DNA of 64,000 nucleotides, from NCBI GenBank assembly GCA_024279495.1, contig JAJRRL010000040.1, forward strand, positions 1-64,000, read 5' to 3'. Made by a program: the position numbers and the translations under genes. This document shows positions 8,868 to 17,704 of the stretch, one piece after another. The stretch comes from Gammaproteobacteria bacterium. Its GTDB lineage: Bacteria > Pseudomonadota > Gammaproteobacteria > JAJRRL01. The notes beneath the pieces were generated by a model. That model was not told where the DNA came from. It worked only from the letters and a program-made list of their open reading frames with translations, and did not search any database. How positions within the stretch are numbered: the stretch's first letter is position 1; each line of letters opens with the position of its first letter.

Positions 8868-9506
8868 ATGTATATATGGTTATTAAATATCGCAGCGATG
8901 AGTTATTTGGTTTTTTACCTGCCGCAAGTATGGCGCAACCGCTGTGCGCATAATTTAAAAGCTTTACACTTAGGTTGGCATGCTTTGCTAATTGTCGCGG
9001 CTAGTTGTGATGTGTTTTATGGTTTTGGTGTGGTGCATCAGTGGCAATACCGGGCAGTGTCTTGCGTGATGTTGAGTGTGTTAGTGATTCAGCAAATTCA
9101 GCTAATGGTCGTAACGCGACAGTTGCCAGAAAAACATGAGCGAGTGGTGCTCATAGGCGTTTTTTCTGTTTTATTAATGCTAGGTTTAATGCTTTTTTGG
9201 CATTATGCTTCTCACCATGCATGGTTTTTCTTTGCTATTGGTTGGGTAGAGCGTATTAGTTATTGGGCCTATATGATGCCTCAAATTGCAAGCCAATGGC
9301 GCGATCCCGACAAGGCAAGAGCGGTGTCTCCTTTTGCTTTGAGTTTAGGTTTTCTTGGGCTGCTTCTTGATATTGTGTGTGCCTGGCATTTTCATTGGGG
9401 TCCATCGAGCCGTTATGGCGCACCAATAGCTGTGTTGATCCACAGTACTGTGATGTATCAGTGGTGGCGTTACCGACAGCGACGCGTGAGTTTTTCCTCT
9501 TTATAA
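8868..9506 (+). CDS. PQ-loop repeat membrane protein
   Basis: This 212-residue inner-membrane protein has about seven hydrophobic segments. It carries two PQ-loop signatures, YLPQVWRN near residue 18 and MMPQIASQWRD near 141. The two-repeat arrangement is that of the PQ-loop/SWEET-like superfamily, which includes small-solute carriers. The substrate cannot be read from the sequence. The ATG follows the mip terminator by 17 bp with only a weak GGAAAG site, so it probably has its own promoter near or within that terminator region. Confidence 0.78.
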   Translation: MYIWLLNIAAMSYLVFYLPQVWRNRCAHNLKALHLGWHALLIVAASCDVFYGFGVVHQWQYRAVSCVMLSVLVIQQIQLMVVTRQLPEKHERVVLIGVFSVLLMLGLMLFWHYASHHAWFFFAIGWVERISYWAYMMPQIASQWRDPDKARAVSPFALSLGFLGLLLDIVCAWHFHWGPSSRYGAPIAVLIHSTVMYQWWRYRQRRVSFSSL

Positions 9507-9616
9507 TGCAGTTCTAACTTCTTTGGTGGCCATAGCTGCTTATGAGCCAGCATTCGAGTACTCTCAGTATCAGTTGTTTATACTTGATAGCAACTAAATA
9601 CTAAGAAGAGAGTATT

Positions 9617-10879
9617 ATGAGCAAAGCAGATATCAAACCAAGGAATGGGCAAACAAAAGCTAAAAAACCAAGGTTTGAAAAGAAAAAATTAAAGCCCACT
9701 GACGAATTGCTTGAAGCGGTAAAAGAAAGGCAGTTAGCTGAAGTCAAAAAAGCTCTTGGGTTGAATAAAAAGGCAAAAGCTCAGTGTGTGGGTGGGTATG
9801 AAAGCATTCCTAAAAATCTTTTTGTGCCTGCGGATAAAGGAAAAAACCAAGCGGTATGGCTTAATAGAGAAGACAACGTGGTGCTTAAAATATCGAGGAG
9901 AGCCTTAATGTCTGCGGCTTACCTCAAGGTTGCTGATCAGATGTATCAATTTTTTGTGACGCATTCAGATGAGGGTTTACAGCAGGTATTGGCATTGAAG
10001 CAGCGTTATTCGGAATTGCTTGTTATAGCGAAGCGATGTCAGGCTGATATTCAGCCCGATAACATTGCGATCTGTGAGCAGGCGATGCTTGAGCAGAAAA
10101 CATTTAAAGGTATTTTTCAGGAGGTGAAAGATCTTTTATTTAAAGAGATTTCTTATCAAGCCTATTACACCCAGCATGATGCGGACATCCAGAAAATGTC
10201 ATGGAGCTTGTCTCAGGATGAAAGACTGTCAAGTTACGAGCCAGACATTCAAAAGATTCCCGTTGTCACCGTAGGGGAAATTGTTGTTGAGCTAAGGGCT
10301 TCTTTTTATCCACTATTAAGTACGACTGATCCAATCACTGATGCCCAAATCCATGCTTATTTGCAATTATTGCTACGTAAAAAAGGGCGCTTAAATTTAG
10401 ATGCTTGTCCGTTTAATTTTGCTAGAGATGACAATCAAGCTATTCAGCTAATTGATCCAGAGGTTGTGTTTAATTACAGTGAAGCTTGGTCGAAAGAGAT
10501 ATTAACTCTTCCTCCTCGAGGAAAAAATAAATCAGAAGAAGAGGATGGTTATGAGTCTGACGATACCCGACTTGAAAAAGAAAATATGTGTAAATCAAAA
10601 GGTAAAAGTTGGACTCCTTTTTTTCAAATGTTGAAAAATCAACACAAAATCCCTTTATCGAGAGTGTGGTTGCGTTTGGCGGTAGCTTATCTCATTAAAT
10701 CGAAAGGGAGCCCATCCATTGCCATGGTTCGTGATCTGTTATCGCTGGGAAGTGAGAAGGAAATACGAAAACGATTCTTTTTTCCAAGAGATGATGGAGG
10801 TGGAGAAGCGGCTTCTTTTTTCTCTTTAGAGGAGGAGCATATTCCATCCTCTAACGAAAAGCCAGCCAAGCCCAGATAG
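9617..10879 (+). CDS. Unknown protein with kinase-like motifs
   Basis: This 420-residue soluble protein has no family I can name with certainty. The N-terminus is strongly basic. VWLNREDNVVLKIS near residues 74-88 resembles a nucleotide-binding strand with a lysine. LNLDACPFNFARDDNQ near 257-272, followed by LIDPEVV about eight residues on, resembles the catalytic and metal-binding loops of the protein kinase/APH fold (D..P.N, then IDPE for the usual DFG or IDFE). An acidic linker (SEEEDGYESDD) is near 308-320, and the C-terminus is charged. It has its own AAGAAGAGAG ribosome site. A divergent host-directed kinase-like protein is possible, but this rests on short motifs only. Confidence 0.7.
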   Translation: MSKADIKPRNGQTKAKKPRFEKKKLKPTDELLEAVKERQLAEVKKALGLNKKAKAQCVGGYESIPKNLFVPADKGKNQAVWLNREDNVVLKISRRALMSAAYLKVADQMYQFFVTHSDEGLQQVLALKQRYSELLVIAKRCQADIQPDNIAICEQAMLEQKTFKGIFQEVKDLLFKEISYQAYYTQHDADIQKMSWSLSQDERLSSYEPDIQKIPVVTVGEIVVELRASFYPLLSTTDPITDAQIHAYLQLLLRKKGRLNLDACPFNFARDDNQAIQLIDPEVVFNYSEAWSKEILTLPPRGKNKSEEEDGYESDDTRLEKENMCKSKGKSWTPFFQMLKNQHKIPLSRVWLRLAVAYLIKSKGSPSIAMVRDLLSLGSEKEIRKRFFFPRDDGGGEAASFFSLEEEHIPSSNEKPAKPR

Positions 10880-10941
10880 TGTAGTAGTTGCCTCAAAGTA
10901 GGCTCTTAAGCAGGGAGGGGCGGCTAAATCTAGCTCTAGCG

Positions 10942-12084
10942 CTATTCCAAGCTTGAAATAAATGCTTTCAAGAAGCGTGATAGCTCGCCGCCTGTAATGG
11001 CGCGGTGATCAATCGTGACAGAAATCGGAAGTATACGACACACACTTGGTTTTCCATCGATAGGAACGACCATGTCGCGAGCTCGACCGGTGGCTACAAT
11101 ACACACCATCGGTGGTGGCAAAATAGGATTGGCATGCAAGCCTGCAACAGTCCCGATGTTAGATAAAATAATGCTAGCGCCTTTTAAATCGTCTGCAGGA
11201 AACGATTTGTTGGCTGCTTGTTCTTTAAAGCGATTGATAACGCTTCGTTGTTGTTCGCTAGATAAGGTATCCATGTCTCGAATAACGGGAACAAATAAAC
11301 CATCTGGCGTATCCACAGCAATGCCGCAGTTAACATGTTCTTGTCGGTATAGCGTTGCTTTGTCAGCATCGAAAAACGCATTTAGATTAGGTTCTGCTTT
11401 AAGGGCTTCGCAAAGCGCTTTTAAAATGCGGCAAGACATGTCTTCTTTGCCTAACCAAGCTTGAATATTAGCTTCGCCGGTTAACGTGACGGGAACGACG
11501 CTAGCTTGAGAGGCTTCCATGCTTTGAATCATGGCGCGTCTGGCAGGGCTTAAGGCAAGTGCATCGCCAGAGAAGCTTTTTTTAGCTTGAGAAACAGGAG
11601 CTCTTCTTTTTGCAGCGGCTTTGACCTCGTCTGTGCTAACGCATTGTCCTGGTGCTTTTAGAGAATCGATATCAACCCCTAAATGCAAAGCCAATTGGCG
11701 AATAGCAGGCGTTGCTAACACACGCGGTGCGTTTGTTTGTGCCACAGCAATGGCATCTTGCGTGATAAGTGTTTCGCTATCGTCGATCACGCCAACGACT
11801 GTGCCACCATCGGAGGAGGCTTTGGGTGCTTCTGCGCTAGCGTCTTTATTCTTGCTGACAAACGTTAGGAGAGGATCGCCGGTATCGATGGTATCGCCAA
11901 CATCGCCGTGGCATTGTGCAATCACGCCATCTTGAGGGGCAGGCACATCTACCAAGGCTTTGGCTGTTTCCATGGCCACAAGCGGTTGATCAATGCTAAC
12001 AGTATCGCCAGGTTTGACATACCATTCACGAATGGTTGCATCAGGTAGGCCTTCGCCAAGATCGGGTAATTTAAATAAACTCAT
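10942..12084 (-). CDS. bkdB: 2-oxoacid dehydrogenase E2 (dihydrolipoamide acyltransferase)
   Basis: This is the acyltransferase core of a 2-oxoacid dehydrogenase complex, 380 residues. A single lipoyl domain (residues 1-77) has the lipoylation site in METAKALVD near Lys44. A subunit-binding domain lies near 121-157 (LATPAIRQLALHLGVDID). The catalytic domain runs from about 175 and ends in the His motif DHRAITGGELSRF. The usual HxxxDG Asp is Thr here, a variant I believe also occurs in other E2 proteins. Its ATG overlaps the E1-beta stop by 4 bp (ATGA), so translation is coupled. The leucine dehydrogenase in the same operon suggests branched-chain oxoacids as substrates (inference); pyruvate cannot be excluded. 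No E3 gene is nearby. Confidence 0.88.
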   Translation of the reverse strand: MSLFKLPDLGEGLPDATIREWYVKPGDTVSIDQPLVAMETAKALVDVPAPQDGVIAQCHGDVGDTIDTGDPLLTFVSKNKDASAEAPKASSDGGTVVGVIDDSETLITQDAIAVAQTNAPRVLATPAIRQLALHLGVDIDSLKAPGQCVSTDEVKAAAKRRAPVSQAKKSFSGDALALSPARRAMIQSMEASQASVVPVTLTGEANIQAWLGKEDMSCRILKALCEALKAEPNLNAFFDADKATLYRQEHVNCGIAVDTPDGLFVPVIRDMDTLSSEQQRSVINRFKEQAANKSFPADDLKGASIILSNIGTVAGLHANPILPPPMVCIVATGRARDMVVPIDGKPSVCRILPISVTIDHRAITGGELSRFLKAFISSLE

Positions 12085-13061
12085 GCAAACTCCATGACTG
12101 TCTGAGCGTGTTTTAAAATGCGTTGTACAGATGGCATATACTGTTTTTCCAATGCCATGTAAGGCATGGTGGTATCATAGCCAGTAACGCGAACCACAGG
12201 GGCGCGTAGGTAGCACAGTGCTTCTTCAGCTAAACGGGCAGCGATGTCTGCGCCGACGCCACCTTGTCGAGCGGCTTCATGCACAATCATGCAGCGACCT
12301 GTTTTGGTGACAGAATTAAGGATGGTTTCCATGTCGATTGGGCTAATGCTTGCTAAATCGATCACATCAGATTCCACGCCTTGCTGGGAAAGCGATTGCG
12401 CGGCTTGCAATGTTTCTTGCATGCAAGCACCCCAACTAATTAGGGTTAAGTCTTTTCCTTCACGTACCAAAAAGGCTTTGTCTAGTGGTAAGGCTTTGCC
12501 ATCGTCGGGGACTTCTTGTTTTAGTGCTCGGTAAATACGTTTGGGTTCTAAAAACAAGACGGGATCAGGATCTTGCCAAGCTGCTAGTAATAAACCATAA
12601 GCTCGAGCAGGCGTGGATGGAATCACCACGCGAAGACCGGGGATATGTGCGAACAAAGCTTCTGTGCTTTCTGAGTGATGTTCTGGCGCGTGAATGCCAC
12701 CGCCATAAGGAGCACGAAAGACGAGTGGGCAGTGTAATCGGCCGCGTGTTCGGTTTCGGAGGCGTGCAGCATGACTGACAATTTGATTAAAGGCGGGGTA
12801 AATGAAGCCCATAAATTGAAATTCAGCAATGGGCTTTAAGCCATAAGAGGCCATGCCAATGGCCATGCCCGCAATCATGGATTCAGCAAGTGGGGTATCG
12901 ACCACACGTTCTTTTCCGAAACGCTCTTGCAGGGTATCGGTAGCGCGAAACACACCGCCGTTATGGCCGACGTCTTCACCAAAAACAAGGGTGTCAGGGT
13001 CGTGTTTCAAAGCATATGCCATGGCTTGATTGATGGCTTGAATGAGAGTGATGGCAGTCAT
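12081..13061 (-). CDS. bkdA2: 2-oxoacid dehydrogenase E1 beta subunit
   Basis: This is the beta chain of the thiamine-diphosphate-dependent E1 component that decarboxylates 2-oxoacids and acylates the E2 lipoyl group. The 326 residues match the family. Visible segments are FGEDVGHNGGVFRATDTL near residue 28, TPLAESMIAGMAIGMA near 56, EFQFMGFIYPAFNQ near 79, the HHSESTEALFAHIPGL stretch near 128 and a transketolase C-terminal domain from about 200. The ATG shares one base with the E1-alpha stop (TAATG) and the stop overlaps E2 by 4 bp. Confidence 0.93.
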   Translation of the reverse strand: MTAITLIQAINQAMAYALKHDPDTLVFGEDVGHNGGVFRATDTLQERFGKERVVDTPLAESMIAGMAIGMASYGLKPIAEFQFMGFIYPAFNQIVSHAARLRNRTRGRLHCPLVFRAPYGGGIHAPEHHSESTEALFAHIPGLRVVIPSTPARAYGLLLAAWQDPDPVLFLEPKRIYRALKQEVPDDGKALPLDKAFLVREGKDLTLISWGACMQETLQAAQSLSQQGVESDVIDLASISPIDMETILNSVTKTGRCMIVHEAARQGGVGADIAARLAEEALCYLRAPVVRVTGYDTTMPYMALEKQYMPSVQRILKHAQTVMEFA

Positions 13062-14152
13062 TAATATCCTTCCTTTGCCAGCTCGCGTTGTTCTTCCAGT
13101 TCTTTAGGTAAGTGAGCATACATGTGATTAAACATATCATCAATCTTCGGTTTGCTTCGATTTAAATACGTTTGTGCAGCTTCTTGTACGTGTGAGTTTA
13201 AATCGGAAAGCAAAGCGTTTTCTTTGTCGTCGTTCCATTGATGATGCTCAGTAAGATAGCGTCGCATACGAGCAATGGGTTCGTGCTCTTTGGCAGCTTT
13301 TAAATGTGCTTCATCGGCGTAACGTGAAAAATCATCGGCGGTTGTGTGATCGCACAAACGATAGCTTAAAGCTTCGATCAGAGTTGGTCCGCCTTTTGAT
13401 CGGGCTTTTTCTAAAGCTAAAGCCACGGCTTCACGAACAGCAATCACATCGTTGCCATCGACTTGTAAACAGTCAACGCCGGCTGCAATACCTTTTTGCG
13501 CAATGGTTTGAGAGCTTGTTTGTGAATCGCGCGGAACTGAAATGGCCCATTGATTGTTGTTGATGACAACCACGAGTGGCAGTTGATGGGTACCAGCTAA
13601 ATTAAGTGCTTCGTGAAAATCGCCTTCGGAGGTAGAGCCTTCACCACCAGTGGCGACGACAGCATTTGATTCGCCACGATAAGCCATCGCAAAGGCAATG
13701 CCTGCGGCGTATTGAAATTGGCTAGCAATCGGCACGCTAACAGGGAAATCGTGTGTGTTTACGGCTTCTGGAATAAGGTTTCCTGCTTCATCACCGCCCC
13801 AATAGGTATAGATGTCTTCCCAGCGAACGCCACGTTGCAACAAAGTGCCTTGATCGCGATAGTAGGGGCAAAACACATCTGAGTCTGCCATAGCATGACC
13901 GATACCAGTGCTAATGGCTTCTTGCCCTGTGGAGGCTGGGTAGGTGCCGCATTGACCGGTGCGTTGCAGGTTAACTGCTTTTTCGTCGCCGGATCGTGTA
14001 AAACACATCAGACGATACAGCTCAAGGAGCGTTTCGTCGGTAGCAAAAGCAGGTAGAGCTTGTGTGAGCTCGCTTTGTTCGTTCATGAACTGCAGGCGAT
14101 GCACATGAAACTGAGCAAGCTCAGAAAACTGATAAGGTGCAGATGTTATCAC
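13061..14152 (-). CDS. bkdA1: 2-oxoacid dehydrogenase E1 alpha subunit
   Basis: This is the alpha chain of the E1 component and carries the thiamine-diphosphate site. The 363 residues contain the N-terminal FHVHRLQFMN segment typical of branched-chain-type E1-alpha. GQEAISTGIGHAM lies near residue 96. The thiamine-binding motif begins GGEGSTSEGDFHEALN near 167 and ends with the NNN of VVVINNNQWAIS near 194. DGNDVIAVREA lies near 231. The start is a GTG that overlaps the leucine dehydrogenase stop (GTGA), with GAGG about ten bases upstream. The four-gene overlap chain shows a tightly coupled operon. Confidence 0.92.
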   Translation of the reverse strand: MITSAPYQFSELAQFHVHRLQFMNEQSELTQALPAFATDETLLELYRLMCFTRSGDEKAVNLQRTGQCGTYPASTGQEAISTGIGHAMADSDVFCPYYRDQGTLLQRGVRWEDIYTYWGGDEAGNLIPEAVNTHDFPVSVPIASQFQYAAGIAFAMAYRGESNAVVATGGEGSTSEGDFHEALNLAGTHQLPLVVVINNNQWAISVPRDSQTSSQTIAQKGIAAGVDCLQVDGNDVIAVREAVALALEKARSKGGPTLIEALSYRLCDHTTADDFSRYADEAHLKAAKEHEPIARMRRYLTEHHQWNDDKENALLSDLNSHVQEAAQTYLNRSKPKIDDMFNHMYAHLPKELEEQRELAKEGY

Positions 14153-15249
14153 TGAGCCACTTCCTCTCGTTGAGGTTGTACTGTTTGTGATAGGTTGTGT
14201 AACGCCATTGCGTGGGCGACTTGGCTGGTTGTCTGCTTGTTCTGAGCTGAACGCTCAAAAATCGTGAGCATGCGGCCGTAGATTTTTTCAATGAGGTGAT
14301 CGGCATAGTCGAGATCTCGGTAATCGTGAATACTGGCTGCCTGGATAACGCCTCCGGCATTAATCACATAATCAGGTGCGTATAGCACACCTTTTTCTTG
14401 GCAAGCTTCAGCAAGGCTAGCGTGAGACAGTTGGTTGTTGGCGGCTCCTGCAATCACAGTAGCAGAGGAACGTTGCAAGAAATTAGCGTTAATGGTTGAG
14501 CCAATACCGCAAGGTGAAAATACATCGCAAGGAACGTCTATGATTTCGTCAGGAGAAACAGAACGAACGCCGTAAGTGCTCACTAAGGCTTGAACGTTTT
14601 CTTGGTGATAATCACACACGGTGACATTAGCGCCAGCATTGACTAAGAGTTTGCAAAGAGTGCTCGCTACTTTGCCTGCGCCTTGTAAGCTCACACGAAC
14701 GCCGTCGAGGGATTCTTTGTTGAGTCTGAAGGCTACGGCAGCTTTAAGGCCTAAAAACACACCTTCAGCTGTGTAAGGAGAGGGGTCTTTTTGTAGGTCG
14801 TCTTGACCAGAAGCACCAATAACGTGTGCTGTTCTAGTGGCAATGATGTCCATGTCAGCGTTGCTTGTCCCCATGTCCATAGCCGTGATGTAGCGACCCT
14901 CTAAGCTATTGATGAAGTCACCGAAGGCTTCGAATAAAGCTTTGCGATCGCGAATGACTTTAGGAAGTAAGATGACCGCTTTGGCTCCGCCGTGAGGTAG
15001 TTCACTAGCAGCAGCTTTGAGGGTCATGCCATAGGAAAGACGAAGCACGTCTTTTAAGGCGAGGCCTGAGCCCGAATAGGCATGCAGTCGGCAGCCACCA
15101 ATGGCTGAGCCACGTTTGGTGCTGTGGATGGCCACTAGAGCGTGTAAATCGATATCTGGCCGGATAAGGGTATGGATTTCTTGAGTTCCTAATCGGCGTG
15201 CATAGCGAGAGAGCGCTTCATGGTGGTAGCGTTTGATGCGTTGAGTCAT
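14149..15249 (-). CDS. ldh: Leucine dehydrogenase (Glu/Leu/Phe/Val family)
   Basis: This enzyme oxidatively deaminates branched-chain amino acids to 2-oxoacids with NAD+. The 366 residues match leucine dehydrogenase. HSTKRGSAIGGCRLHAYSG near residue 42 is the substrate-binding glycine-rich region. LPHGGAKAVILLP near 84 has the catalytic lysine, and TAMDMGTSNADMDII near 120 and the Rossmann segment VSLQGAGKVASTLCKLL near 180 follow. The start is the ATG at 15249 behind GGGAGG; the longer frame to 15285 would bury that site. It is the first gene of the operon with E1-alpha, E1-beta and E2, so its products feed directly into the oxoacid dehydrogenase. The gene may support amino-acid-based carbon use. 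Confidence 0.93.
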   Translation of the reverse strand: MTQRIKRYHHEALSRYARRLGTQEIHTLIRPDIDLHALVAIHSTKRGSAIGGCRLHAYSGSGLALKDVLRLSYGMTLKAAASELPHGGAKAVILLPKVIRDRKALFEAFGDFINSLEGRYITAMDMGTSNADMDIIATRTAHVIGASGQDDLQKDPSPYTAEGVFLGLKAAVAFRLNKESLDGVRVSLQGAGKVASTLCKLLVNAGANVTVCDYHQENVQALVSTYGVRSVSPDEIIDVPCDVFSPCGIGSTINANFLQRSSATVIAGAANNQLSHASLAEACQEKGVLYAPDYVINAGGVIQAASIHDYRDLDYADHLIEKIYGRMLTIFERSAQNKQTTSQVAHAMALHNLSQTVQPQREEVAQ

Positions 15250-15411
15250 GGTGATTCCTCCCAAAAGTACGTGACGTCCTGTCATGGCATATGCTTGGTT
15301 TTGTCGTATGCCGATGAGTGTGGCTTCATTTCTGCCAGGGACAAATAGTACCAGAAATGGACAGAATAGCCAAGTTCAAGCCTGGCTTTTATGTGCAATC
15401 ACCAAATTGAC

Positions 15412-16752
15412 TTAAGGGACTGTTTTTTCTCGATTTTCTACGTTTTTGGTGTCCGGTAAGCATTTGATTTTATCAGAAAAGAGGCCGTAGCGATGATTTC
15501 GAGAATGGTTGATTAGAGCACCTGATAGAGCAAAAACGGCCAAAGCACCGATGGCAATCGCTGCAATACTAAAAGCAGGGTTTGTGCTGATAGCGTTTAA
15601 GCCGGCCTGACTAAGCAGCATGGCGACTGCCCCCAAAGCTCCGCCACCTACTCCAAGTACACCAGCAAGAACAAAGGCAGGGGTTTCTAGACGTTTCAAA
15701 ACACTGGGGGCTGGTGATTTGTGGGGTTTGGGCATGGTTGTTGCTTCTTGCTCGTTTCTTTCAACGGCTTTTGGTCCTGCCTTTTTTAGAGTTTTGTTAT
15801 CGCGTGTTGCTCGTCGTGCTTCGAGTTTTGTTGTAACAGCTTGTAGCATTTGCTCGACTGCTTCTTTTTTTATGCCAGCAGTTTGAAGAGTTTTGTCTGT
15901 GATGAGTTGTTGGGCCTTTGCTTTATCCCAGTTTTGCCAGTGGGAGTTTAGATTAAGCGAATCGCCTGTTAGAGCTTTTTCTAGCGCGTCGTAGAGAGCT
16001 TTCACTTGAGTGGCTATTTCTGGAGAAGCAGAGGGTGGGGGAGGAGTGCTTGTATCTCCGGTTTTTTTGGTTTTGGTTTGTATAAGTTTGAGTTTGGTAT
16101 CGATAGAATCGGCTAATGCTCCATGCCTAGCTTCTGCTGCACGTTGACAATTGAGCAGAGCGTCAGAGGCTTTTTGTAGGTCTTCAGGGTCTGCTGCTTG
16201 TTGCCAATCAGCATTTAAAAAGTTGGGATTAAAGTTTTCGAAAGTTTGGCAGTATGCATCTCGGAAAGACCCTAGAGTAGCAGCGACTCTGGCATTGTGG
16301 ATTGGACCAATATCATTTTCGTTTAGAGGAGTGTCGAGGGGTTCGTTGATTTTTTCTAGGTAGCTAAGCTCGCTTCCGCAATGTGAGACACCTTCATTTT
16401 TTAAGTTTTGAAGCACAGCTTTTAAAGTGAAGGCAGTTTGAAAGTGTTTGGCATATTCTTGGCGTTTGCTTGAGTCTATGCTTTTGGGGACGTTTGTTTG
16501 TAACTGAATAAAAGCCTTGTATCCAAGGCGAAACTGCTGATAGTGGTTTTGCCGTAATTTATTTTCTGCCATTGTTGGGATAAGCGGTTGGTAATCAACG
16601 GCATTTCCCTTGCGTAGTATCAGCAAGTCTTCAGCGTATTCAGCAAGTGTAGAGGGATCTTGGATTGTGGCATAATTTGCATTGAATAGTTTGTCAATTC
16701 TGTCATCGGATAGGGGTTCTTGTTCTGGGGCGGCGGTTTCATTCTTAGACAT
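15412..16752 (-). CDS. Unknown helical protein with C-terminal membrane hairpin
   Basis: I do not recognise this 446-residue protein. It has a long, charged, mostly helical N-terminal region, a proline-rich linker near residue 238 (TPPPPSASP) and a basic region near 310-350. Two hydrophobic segments lie near 358-382 (FVLAGVLGVGGGALGAVAML) and 392-413, followed by a basic tail NHSRNHRYGLFSDKIK. The tail resembles HHSKDKQTGFFKSKPK of the next minus-strand gene, which suggests a paralogous family. There is no signal peptide. The start ATG has AAGGA seven bases upstream. The layout recalls membrane-inserting effectors, but secretion is not demonstrated. Confidence 0.8.
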   Translation of the reverse strand: MSKNETAAPEQEPLSDDRIDKLFNANYATIQDPSTLAEYAEDLLILRKGNAVDYQPLIPTMAENKLRQNHYQQFRLGYKAFIQLQTNVPKSIDSSKRQEYAKHFQTAFTLKAVLQNLKNEGVSHCGSELSYLEKINEPLDTPLNENDIGPIHNARVAATLGSFRDAYCQTFENFNPNFLNADWQQAADPEDLQKASDALLNCQRAAEARHGALADSIDTKLKLIQTKTKKTGDTSTPPPPSASPEIATQVKALYDALEKALTGDSLNLNSHWQNWDKAKAQQLITDKTLQTAGIKKEAVEQMLQAVTTKLEARRATRDNKTLKKAGPKAVERNEQEATTMPKPHKSPAPSVLKRLETPAFVLAGVLGVGGGALGAVAMLLSQAGLNAISTNPAFSIAAIAIGALAVFALSGALINHSRNHRYGLFSDKIKCLPDTKNVENREKTVP

Positions 16753-17704
16753 GCTTAGATCCTTAAGGCTAGTTATTTTCCCTTAGATAGTACTATTACG
16801 TTTATATTTGTGCAAATGAGGGGGGTAGAAGAGCTAAAGTGTAAGCTTAGCTCTGCAGATTGCTTTTGAAAATATAAATTTATAAAGATCCTTGCTTCGT
16901 GCTTCGCACGAACCGGATCGAAGCTAGGCCCCCGACGTCACGTTGTTCCTGGGGGTGACAACAGAGGGGGGTTTAAGGCTTACTTATAAGCCGCTAGCTC
17001 CACAGTTGTCATCCCGGCAAACGAATAAATTAAAATACCGAACGAAGCGCAAAGCGCTAGAGAGGCGCTACTCCGTAGAAGTGCTCGTGCTTGACACGAG
17101 TAGCACAGGCGAAAATAAAATAGCCCCAGCCACTTGTCATCCCCAGGAACGAAGTGACGTCGGGGACCCAGGCTTCGATCCAGTACGCATATCATGCGGA
17201 CTAAGGATCTTTAAAAATCAAACCCTAGCATTACCGTGAGCGTAAGTTGTCCATTGCTTTAAAAAATGAAAATTTATAAAGATTCAACCCCAACATAAAA
17301 TAGCCCCAGCCACTTGCCTGCACCGTTGAAAAACGGTGTCATCCCCAGGAACGAAGTGACGTCGGGGACCCAGGCTTGATCTGTTGTTATGAAATAACAA
17401 TTAGCGATCTTTAAAGATTAAGGATTGGATCCTCCGGCCCTCCGGTCAAGTCGAAGGATGGCCGGAGGATCTTCGCGAAGCAAAGCTTCGCTTCGACATT
17501 ATTGTGAGTGCAACCCTGCAGATAGGTTTTAAAAGCATAACTAAAAACCCAGCAAAAGTATTTTTTACCCTGGGCCCCGTTTTCCAACGGGATGACAACG
17601 GCTTTCGCCAGCGCAGGAAACGGTGAGGGGAATCAGTTAAATGCGAAGCAAAAAAAAACGCCCCAAAAGGAGCGTTTTTTTGTAGTGTTAGGCTAAAGGT
17701 TTGA
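16753..17704. repeat. Repeat-rich gap with R1 half-elements and other palindromes
   Basis: This 950-bp stretch holds no supported gene. It contains a minus R1 half-element at 16884-16960 and plus half-elements at 17135-17212 and 17337-17412. The plus copies have different hairpin arms (CAGTACGCAT/ATGCGGACT and GTTGTTATGAAATAACAATT). A perfect 12-bp palindrome pair, GATCCTCCGGCC at 17428-17439 and GGCCGGAGGATC at 17460-17471, is followed by GCGAAGC-AAA-GCTTCGC at about 17474-17490. A separate hairpin CCCCGTTTTCCAACGGG lies at about 17576-17592. Short open frames here read through repeats. Confidence 0.85.
17653..17685 (-). terminator. Intrinsic terminator after the Asn/Glu-tract gene
   Basis: Read on the minus strand, a 7-bp stem (ACGCTCC with GGGGCGT, one G-U pair) with an AT-rich loop is flanked by runs of A and T. 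It lies 20-50 bp after the stop of the gene ending at 17705. The flanking A and T runs make it potentially bidirectional. Confidence 0.82.

Noticed and set aside
8868-9506. Mutation-laden pseudogene because of the weak ribosome site
   Set aside because: The frame is complete and both PQ motifs and the membrane pattern are intact.
10942-12084. E2 lacking the catalytic Asp (HxxxTG) as an inactive enzyme
   Set aside because: The His and the rest of the domain are intact, and I recall other active-looking E2 families with Thr there, so inactivity is not supported.
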